DNA of 5,328 nt from Halovenus sp. (GTDB lineage Archaea; Halobacteriota; Halobacteria; Halobacteriales; Haloarculaceae): the NCBI GenBank assembly GCA_003551265.1, contig PUMG01000341.1, positions 1 through 5,328 on the forward strand, given 5' to 3'. Positions within the stretch are counted from its first letter, which is position 1. Each line of letters begins with the position of its first letter. Positions 1 to 4,583 of the stretch are shown here, one piece after another. The notes beneath the pieces were generated by a model, which was not told the origin of the DNA, searched no databases, and saw only the letters and a program-made list of their open reading frames with translations. The position numbers and the translations under genes were made by a program.

Positions 1-272
1 GTCTCGCTGGCGGCGCGAGCCAGTGCACGATTGATTGGTGTGGTCTTGTGGTGTCCACCAGTCATGCTCTCGATGAAGAGTGGAGCGGCCAACTCGTGTC
101 CCAGAAATTCGATAGACGTGTCAATATCGTCGTAATTGAGCTCCGGAAGCGCTTCGTGGACAAGCTGTACGTCTTCGAACCCTGTACCCGAGGTTTCGAC
201 GTCGCGACTCTGAACAATCTGGATGTGGTCGTCTTTTCTCTCCTCTGTCTCCGACGAGCGGTGTTCCGCCAT
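1..272 (-). CDS. fni: Type 2 isopentenyl-diphosphate delta-isomerase, N-terminal part (partial)
   Basis: Reading the minus strand from the ATG at 272-270 gives 90 uninterrupted codons running off the left edge, starting [20 protein letters not shown]. The RKDDH block (residues 12-16) matches the Arg-Lys-x-x-His segment near the N-terminus of this family that binds the substrate diphosphate. FIESMTGG (66-73) matches the FMN-binding Ser-Met-Thr-Gly-Gly loop, and between them lie the family-typical stretches [10 protein letters not shown] (26-35) and [11 protein letters not shown] (56-66). The enzyme is a cytosolic flavoprotein that interconverts isopentenyl and dimethylallyl diphosphate in the archaeal mevalonate route, feeding archaeol lipids, carotenoids, quinone side chains and the farnesyl tail of haems O and A. 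Full members are about 350 residues, so roughly three quarters of the gene lies outside. The ATG is preferred because it places RKDDH at the usual distance from the start. It is divergent from the oxidase operon. The family call is firm; nothing can be said about the catalytic C-terminal part. Confidence 0.93.
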   Translation of the reverse strand, partial: MAEHRSSETEERKDDHIQIVQSRDVETSGTGFEDVQLVHEALPELNYDDIDTSIEFLGHELAAPLFIESMTGGHHKTTPINRALARAASE

Positions 273-308
273 TACTGAACCTTGTGACAGGAGTCCCAAA
301 ACAGCACT

Positions 309-316
309 GTTTATCC
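309..316 (-). promoter_or_regulatory. Possible TATA box of the isopentenyl-diphosphate isomerase gene
   Basis: On the minus strand this reads GGATAAAC, centred about 40 bases upstream of the ATG at 272. With the usual archaeal spacing of about 25-28 bases from TATA centre to start site, transcription would begin near 285 and leave a leader of about a dozen bases. There is no strong Shine-Dalgarno site before the ATG, which suits a short leader. The TFB-recognition element is not clear, so this is tentative. Confidence 0.3.
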
Positions 317-359
317 ACCACTCCTCACGACGACTCGTGACTTCAGGTTTGTATGGAGC

Positions 360-377
360 CGGTCGGGGAACCGACTG
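360..377 (+). repeat. Small hairpin with GGAA tetraloop in the divergent intergenic region
   Basis: Bases 360-366 (CGGTCGG) pair with 371-377 (CCGACTG) over seven base pairs, one of them G-U, closing a GGAA loop at 367-370, which fits the stable GNRA class. It lies 103 bases before the coxB ATG. It would only exist as RNA if transcription starts further upstream than the promoter element proposed at 443-454. The pairing is directly visible; any function is unknown. Confidence 0.45.
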
Positions 378-380
378 TCT

Positions 381-397
381 CTCCTCTGTAGGAGGAG
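381..397 (+). repeat. Second small hairpin, holding a Shine-Dalgarno-like GGAGGAGGT
   Basis: CTCCTC (381-386) is perfectly complementary to GAGGAG (392-397) with a five-base loop TGTAG, only three bases after the preceding hairpin. The right arm is part of GGAGGAGGT (391-399), which is a strong match to the archaeal anti-Shine-Dalgarno sequence and would be hidden by the stem. A GTG-initiated 14-codon frame follows at 401-445. As DNA the same sequence could instead be a dyad protein-binding site between two divergent genes. Confidence 0.4.
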
Positions 398-442
398 GTA
401 GTGGTGTACAAATATCTTTGCCCGCCATATCGGGGGTTTCCG

Positions 443-454
443 TAATACCTAATA
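443..454 (+). promoter_or_regulatory. Possible TATA box for the cox operon
   Basis: The AT-rich TAATACCTAATA is centred about 31 bases before the ATG at 480. Archaeal spacing would put the start site within a few bases of that ATG, giving the leaderless or near-leaderless mRNA common in haloarchaea. The lack of a Shine-Dalgarno site before 480 agrees with this. A second candidate, TACAAATAT at 407-415, would give a leader of about 40 bases. No clear TFB element is seen for either. Confidence 0.35.
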
Positions 455-479
455 CCGGGTGGTCGTAAGTCGGGTTCAT

Positions 480-1280
480 ATGACCGGTTCCGGAGTCACA
501 CCAATATCGTTGCTGGGGGACGCGACGATTTCCCAACTCTCCCGAACCCAGGTGGATGTCTTCAGTGAACTCTACCTGGTGTATCTCGTCCTCGGGACGA
601 TAGTCGGTGTCGTTGTCATTGCTTACATGTTGCACAGCGCTTACAAGTATCGCTCGACCGCTCCCGACGCGGAGGGACGCTACGACATCGAAGAGGAGTA
701 CGACGATGACGACGTCGTTCGTCCACGTCTGGGCGAGTTACCGACCGGCGGTAAAGGCGGAAAGAAGCTGTTTCTCTCGTTTGGTATCAGCGCCGTGCTG
801 GTTCTTGGGCTGATTATTTACGCGTACTCGCTGTTGCTGTACATCGAGAATCCCGACCCGGAAGAAGAGATGGAGATAGAGGTAGAGGGATTCCAGTTCG
901 GCTGGGCCTACGAGTACGAGAACGGCTACAGCACCAGCAATGAACTCATCGTTCCCGCGGACGAGGTTGTCTCGCTGGAAATCACGTCTCGAGACGTGAT
1001 GCATAATTATGGAATTCCGGGATTACGGGCCAAGGCTGACGCCATGCCGGGACAGACCACAGACACCTGGTTCCAGGCAGAAGAAACGGGGGAGTACAAA
1101 GCCATCTGCTACGAGCTGTGTGGCAACGGGCACTCGAACATGCGTGAGGACGTCCTCGTACTGCCACCCGAGGAGTTCGAGTGGTCTGACGACCCCGACG
1201 AGTTCGAAGAGTGGTACGATGACACACGCGACGCCTGGCAAAGCGGTGAACTTGACCACCTCATGGAGGTGACCAACTGA
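480..1280 (+). CDS. coxB: Haem-copper terminal oxidase subunit II (CuA protein)
   Basis: This 266-residue membrane subunit accepts electrons from the external donor at a dinuclear CuA centre and passes them to haem a in subunit I. Two membrane helices (about residues 31-51 and 97-121) are joined by a cytoplasmic loop with an acidic run [10 protein letters not shown] (69-78). They are followed by an extracellular cupredoxin domain. The CuA ligand set is complete: H175, C210, E212 (backbone), C214, H218 and M221, in [12 protein letters not shown]. The conserved KxDAxPG segment is present (K185, D187). At the usual electron-entry aromatic patch the sequence is FQFGW, with Phe140 where bovine Trp104 would align; Trp142 is kept. 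The tail (about 230-260) is very acidic, as expected for a halophile. No signal peptide is apparent. A GTG at 459 would add seven residues, but ATG 480 is preferred because the likely TATA box lies too close to 459. The stop overlaps the next start by one base. Confidence 0.93.
   Translation: MTGSGVTPISLLGDATISQLSRTQVDVFSELYLVYLVLGTIVGVVVIAYMLHSAYKYRSTAPDAEGRYDIEEEYDDDDVVRPRLGELPTGGKGGKKLFLSFGISAVLVLGLIIYAYSLLLYIENPDPEEEMEIEVEGFQFGWAYEYENGYSTSNELIVPADEVVSLEITSRDVMHNYGIPGLRAKADAMPGQTTDTWFQAEETGEYKAICYELCGNGHSNMREDVLVLPPEEFEWSDDPDEFEEWYDDTRDAWQSGELDHLMEVTN
1265..1272 (+). promoter_or_regulatory. Shine-Dalgarno site of coxAC, inside the end of coxB
   Basis: GGAGGTGA is a full match to the archaeal anti-Shine-Dalgarno sequence, seven bases before the ATG at 1280. 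It sits in the last codons of coxB. The TGATG overlap at 1278-1282 means a ribosome finishing coxB is placed directly on the coxAC start, so the two subunits are probably translationally coupled. Confidence 0.85.
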
Positions 1281-3922
1281 TGGGAGACTTGCCACCAAAA
1301 TCGAGCGTGAAGCGCTGGCTCGTCACGACCAACCACAAGGACATCGGTATCCTGTACCTGCTCACATCGATCGTGTTTCTGGTACTCGCCGGCGTGCTGG
1401 CACTGTTGATTCGCGTCCAGATGCTCGACCCCGGCGGGACGATTCTGAACGACGCGGGCTACAACCAGGTCGTAACCTCTCACGGCTTGTTGATGATTTT
1501 CTGGTTCCTCTCACCGTTCGCGTTCGGGTTCGCGAACTATCTCGTCCCGCTGCAGATTGGTGCGGATGACCTCGCGTTCCCTCGTCTGAACGCAATGAGC
1601 TACTGGCTATACCTGTTCTCGGGTATCGTCATGCTCACATCGTTCTTCCAGGGGGCGACGTTCATGGGCGGCTGGACGATGTACGCACCGCTGAACGTTC
1701 CAGCATACATCCCCGAGTTCGGTGAAATCGGTTCCTTCGCAACGGTTCTCGCCCTGATTATCTTCGTCGGCTCTGTCACGATCGGCTCTGTGAACTTTCT
1801 GACGACCATCTACCGCATGCGTGCTCCAGGTCTGCGAATGCGGGACGTTCCACTGTTCAGCCTGTCCATCCTGCTGACGGTGTGGATGATGCTGTTCGCG
1901 TTCGCCGCGTATCTGGGAGCACTTATCATCTTGAGCAGTGACCACCTGCTCAGCACCACCTACTTCTCACTCGCAGACGGCACATCAACCGATGGCGGGT
2001 CGCTGCTGTGGACACACCTGTTCTGGTTCTTCGGTCACCCGGAGGTGTACATCGTGTTCTTCCCGGCACTGGGCGCGCTCGCTGAAATCGTCCAGACGTT
2101 CTCGGGTCGCCGCCTCGTCGGACGCAAGTGGTTCATCATCGCGATGGTGCTCGTCACTATTCAGAGCTTCATCGTCTGGATGCACCACATGTTCCTCACC
2201 AGTATCAACCTCGAAATCAAGACGGTGATAATGGTCACGACTATCGCCATCTCCTTACCGTTCGACCTGATGGTGTTCTCGCTCATATACACGATGATAA
2301 AGGGCAAGGTGCGCTGGAAGACGCCGTTCCTCTTCGGCCTGGGTGCACTGTTCATCTTCATCATCGGTGGCATCACCGGGGTGTTCCTCGGCGCTATCGT
2401 GCTGGATTACTCCTTCCGGGGGACGTACTGGGTTGTTGCGCACTTCCACTATGTGATGGCTTCCAGCGCCGTGATACTGATAGGAGCCGTCTACTACTGG
2501 TTCCCGAAGATGACGGGGAAGATGTACAACGAGTTCCTCGGAAAGGTCCACTTCGCCCTGGCGTTCGTCGGGTTCAACCTGCTGTACTTCCCGATGTTCG
2601 TCGTCTGGGAGACGCCGCGGCGTGCGTTCCACTTCGACGCTGGCTTCACCATCTGGCATCAGGTTGCAACCGCAGGAGCGTTCCTCTTCGCGGCGTCGTT
2701 CCTCGTGATGTTCTACAACCTTGCCAAGAGTCTCTACAGCGACCGGATGGTGGAGGACACGCCGTGGGCGTACACCGGGTCCGCAGAGTGGGCCGTTTCG
2801 TCGCCCCCACCGCTGGAGAACTTCCCGGGCAAACCGAGTTTCGCCTCCGGACAACTGGAGTTCCTCGGCCGTCCCGAGGCTGATGGCGGCATCGAGGGGG
2901 AAGCTGCGACTGACGGCGGGATGACCGCTGATGCGGGTGACGCTGTGGTCGCAGGCCACGACGAACACGCAGACCACGCGAGCTGGTGGCCGGTTCTCGT
3001 CAGCTCGGCAGCACTTATCACGGGCATCGGGCTCTCGGGGCTGACCACCTCGTATGCGGTGTGGCCGTTCTTGCTGGCGATTCCGGCATTCGTCGCGTTC
3101 CTCGGAATCGAGGGTGCTCGCAAAGACGGGTTCCTGCCGATTCACGGAATCTACATGGCGGCGTCGTTCCCGCTGCTGGCAGGATTCCTCATCGCCTTCC
3201 ACGCTCACCATGGCATCGCAAGTGGGCTCGCTGACGCCGGGATGTACTTCTGGCTCACACTGATTGGCGCGTTCTGGGGAACGTACACGCTCGTCGGGAT
3301 GGGCTACGAGTCCTTCGACGTGCCCGAGCCACGGATTGCCGAACAGTGGCCGTTCGAGTCCGTCGAGAACACCAAACTCGGGATGTGGGTGTTCCTCGGG
3401 TCCGACATCATGCTGTTCGGTGCGTTCATCGGTGCGTACATCTTCACCCGCTTCGAGTTCGGCTGGACCGACTGGTGGGAGGCCGCGGGTTACACGAGCA
3501 AGGCTGTCTGGCCAGGACTGCTCAACACGTACGTTCTGCTGTTCAGTTCATTCACAGTCGTGCTGGCGCTCCACTACGCCCGCAAAGAGCAGAAGTGGAA
3601 GACCGCCGGCTTCCTCGGGCTGACGTTCGCTGGGGCGAGCGCGTTCATGGTGAACAAGGCCATCGAGTGGAACGAACTCTACCTCAACCAGGGCTGGACG
3701 TTCAACTCCGACCTGATGGCGTCGACGTACTACTTCACCACCGGCTTGCACGCGATACACGTGGTGATAGGGATGCTCATCGTCCTGTTCCTCATCGCTC
3801 GTACCTGGAACGGAGCGTACATGGGTGAAGACGAGGCGGGAACCATCGAGTACTACGGCCTGTACTGGCACTTCGTCGACATCGTCTGGCTGTTCCTGTT
3901 CCCGCTGTTCTACATCCTCTGA
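1280..3922 (+). CDS. coxAC: Haem-copper terminal oxidase, fused subunits I and III
   Basis: This 880-residue integral membrane protein reduces oxygen to water and should pump protons. Residues 1-485 are subunit I with 12 predicted helices, starting with the family motif TTNHKDIG (16-23). Ligands are all visible: H68 and H390 for low-spin haem, H388 for high-spin haem, and H253, H302, H303 for CuB, with Y257 in GHPEVY as the cross-linked Tyr. D-pathway residues N86, D97, N104, S165, N172 and E255 are kept, as are R45 and the propionate Arg pair 447-448. Canonical K-pathway residues are absent (M331 for Lys, F328 for Thr, A268 for Ser), and R380-G381 replaces the His-Asp of the Mg/Mn site. A linker rich in Gly, acid and His (531-568) leads to subunit III. 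There LGMWVFLGSDIMLFG (700-714), GLHAIHVVIG (822-831) and YWHFVDIVWLFLF (862-874) are diagnostic. Four hydrophobic segments (about 571-674) precede the LGMW helix instead of the usual two. I/III fusions are known in Thermus caa3 and Sulfolobus SoxM. Confidence 0.95.
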   Translation: MGDLPPKSSVKRWLVTTNHKDIGILYLLTSIVFLVLAGVLALLIRVQMLDPGGTILNDAGYNQVVTSHGLLMIFWFLSPFAFGFANYLVPLQIGADDLAFPRLNAMSYWLYLFSGIVMLTSFFQGATFMGGWTMYAPLNVPAYIPEFGEIGSFATVLALIIFVGSVTIGSVNFLTTIYRMRAPGLRMRDVPLFSLSILLTVWMMLFAFAAYLGALIILSSDHLLSTTYFSLADGTSTDGGSLLWTHLFWFFGHPEVYIVFFPALGALAEIVQTFSGRRLVGRKWFIIAMVLVTIQSFIVWMHHMFLTSINLEIKTVIMVTTIAISLPFDLMVFSLIYTMIKGKVRWKTPFLFGLGALFIFIIGGITGVFLGAIVLDYSFRGTYWVVAHFHYVMASSAVILIGAVYYWFPKMTGKMYNEFLGKVHFALAFVGFNLLYFPMFVVWETPRRAFHFDAGFTIWHQVATAGAFLFAASFLVMFYNLAKSLYSDRMVEDTPWAYTGSAEWAVSSPPPLENFPGKPSFASGQLEFLGRPEADGGIEGEAATDGGMTADAGDAVVAGHDEHADHASWWPVLVSSAALITGIGLSGLTTSYAVWPFLLAIPAFVAFLGIEGARKDGFLPIHGIYMAASFPLLAGFLIAFHAHHGIASGLADAGMYFWLTLIGAFWGTYTLVGMGYESFDVPEPRIAEQWPFESVENTKLGMWVFLGSDIMLFGAFIGAYIFTRFEFGWTDWWEAAGYTSKAVWPGLLNTYVLLFSSFTVVLALHYARKEQKWKTAGFLGLTFAGASAFMVNKAIEWNELYLNQGWTFNSDLMASTYYFTTGLHAIHVVIGMLIVLFLIARTWNGAYMGEDEAGTIEYYGLYWHFVDIVWLFLFPLFYIL

Positions 3923-3927
3923 GGTGA
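3921..3927 (+). promoter_or_regulatory. Shine-Dalgarno site of coxD, overlapping the coxAC stop
   Basis: GAGGTGA lies six bases before the ATG at 3934, and its first two bases belong to the TGA stop of coxAC (3920-3922). This fixes the coxD start and points to co-translation with the upstream gene in one mRNA. Confidence 0.8.
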
Positions 3928-3933
3928 CAACAA

Positions 3934-4200
3934 ATGGCATCAGTAAAACTCTACACGGCGATCTTCGTGGCATTGACAGCGATTACGACCATCCAGTTCC
4001 TGCTCGAACTCGTGCTGGTCGAGGCGATGTACGGGGTGGCCTTCGCGGTCATTCTGACGCTCTCGACAGTGAAGGCACTCGCAGTCGCAGGCTGGTTCAT
4101 GCACTTGCTGGACGAACCGCGTTCGGTCACTTACATCGCGCTGGCAGGAGTGTTGGCTGTGCTCGCACTCACCGCGGGTGCGACCTACTCTATCGTCTAA
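3934..4200 (+). CDS. coxD: Haem-copper oxidase small subunit IV (prokaryotic COX4 type)
   Basis: This 88-residue membrane protein has three predicted helices (about 5-25, 33-53 and 66-86) and little else. The second helix ends in STVKALAVAGWFMHLLDEP (44-62), which carries the family signature of small prokaryotic oxidase subunit IV proteins: a Lys (K47) in the helix, then FMHL (55-58) and an acidic turn. The length is usual for that family. Subunit IV has no redox centre; in characterised bacterial enzymes it packs against subunits I and III and is thought to help assembly or stability. The start is fixed by the Shine-Dalgarno site at 3921-3927, and the gene begins 11 bases after coxAC, so it is the third gene of the operon. 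The assignment rests on topology, signature and position together; small membrane proteins diverge fast, so the exact family is slightly less sure than for its neighbours. Confidence 0.87.
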   Translation: MASVKLYTAIFVALTAITTIQFLLELVLVEAMYGVAFAVILTLSTVKALAVAGWFMHLLDEPRSVTYIALAGVLAVLALTAGATYSIV

Positions 4201-4244
4201 GAGGAGCGTCACTCTTTGTGGCCGGTTTGAGCGAATACATATGA

Positions 4245-4290
4245 ATTCTCGTACCTGTACAGCGAGACATCTCTGATGACGTACGAGAAT
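4245..4290. repeat. Perfect 10-bp inverted repeat downstream of the cox operon
   Basis: ATTCTCGTAC (4245-4254) is the exact reverse complement of GTACGAGAAT (4281-4290), with a 26-base loop. The loop itself holds the palindrome CTGTACAG (4255-4262) and a small dyad GAGA-CA-TCTC (4264-4273). It begins 45 bases after the coxD stop. In RNA it could form a stem protecting or ending the operon transcript; in DNA it could be an operator. Both arms are flanked on the outside by AT-rich sequence. Confidence 0.6.
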
Positions 4291-4406
4291 CCTTATAATA
4301 TTACAGCCTGAGCGAACAGTCCATCTCACCACGACAGATACGTACGGACGATTCTCTAGAACGTAGTCTGCTGGTGTGAGAACTGGCGCCACACGGCCTG
4401 TCGACC

Positions 4407-4418
4407 GGAATACTTAAA
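4407..4418 (+). promoter_or_regulatory. Promoter (TFB element plus TATA box) of the coiled-coil gene
   Basis: CGGAA directly before TACTTAAA resembles the haloarchaeal arrangement of a purine-rich TFB-recognition element next to a TATA box. The predicted start site is near 4440. That would leave a leader of about 145 bases before the ATG at 4584, longer than usual for haloarchaea, so either the leader has a role or a second promoter lies nearer the gene. Confidence 0.5.
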
Positions 4419-4534
4419 CAATATCCACAACAAGGGGGAATTACCAGAACGTTCCGACGTTCGGCAGTACCGCTCGACGACCGACATGACAGGACACAGT
4501 TGTTATCGACGTCAGCGACTCTTGAGCTGTATTG

Positions 4535-4550
4535 CTGTCCGCCGGGACGG
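4535..4550 (+). repeat. Short hairpin in the presumed leader of the coiled-coil gene
   Basis: CTGTCC (4535-4540) can pair with GGACGG (4545-4550) over six pairs, one of them G-U, closing the loop GCCG. It ends 33 bases before the ATG at 4584. No T-run follows, so it is not a terminator. Stems of this size are common in GC-rich DNA and it may be chance. Confidence 0.3.
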
Positions 4551-4583
4551 GGATGGCACAGACCCATAACCAGAGAGACAACT

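Larger units (their letters stand above)
4201..4583. other. 383-base intergenic region between coxD and the coiled-coil gene
   Basis: No convincing gene is seen on either strand. From left to right it holds: a weak T-rich stretch CTCTTTG (4212-4218) just after coxD; the 8-base direct repeat TGAGCGAA at 4228-4235 and 4309-4316; the 10-bp inverted repeat 4245-4254 and 4281-4290; an AT-rich element CCTTATAATATTAC (4291-4304); a promoter-like motif at 4407-4418; the palindrome GAACGTTC (4447-4454); and a short hairpin at 4535-4550. The operon must end somewhere in the first part of this region, but no strong oligo-T terminator is visible. Confidence 0.6.

Noticed and set aside
48..278. Plus-strand open frame across the left end
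   Set aside because: The minus strand of the same bases encodes an unmistakable isomerase N-terminus; this frame has no recognisable protein.
459..479. GTG at 459 as the coxB start
   Set aside because: It has no Shine-Dalgarno site and would lie upstream of, or at, the transcription start predicted from the TATA-like element at 443-454. ATG 480 fits a leaderless start. It cannot be wholly excluded if the upstream TATA candidate at 407-415 is used.
2128..2883. 251-codon plus-strand open frame inside coxAC in another frame
   Set aside because: The product is Arg/Gly/His-rich low complexity with no membrane or domain pattern; the main frame contains invariant oxidase residues throughout.
2255..3211. 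318-codon minus-strand open frame inside coxAC
   Set aside because: It lies wholly within a highly conserved membrane protein. Its product is Arg/Glu-rich without any recognisable motif, typical of a GC-rich shadow frame.
4201..4225. Oligo-T terminator right after coxD
   Set aside because: Only a short CTCTTTG stretch is present, with no T-run long enough to call an archaeal terminator.
4276..4311. Eleven-codon frame MTYENPYNITA inside the inverted-repeat region
   Set aside because: It is too short to support, lacks a ribosome binding site and overlaps the right arm of the dyad.
4486..4569. 27-codon frame MTGHSCYRRQRLLSCIAVRR... before the coiled-coil gene
   Set aside because: It is basic and Arg-rich, unlike haloarchaeal proteins, has no clear Shine-Dalgarno site and shows no known motif; it is most likely chance.
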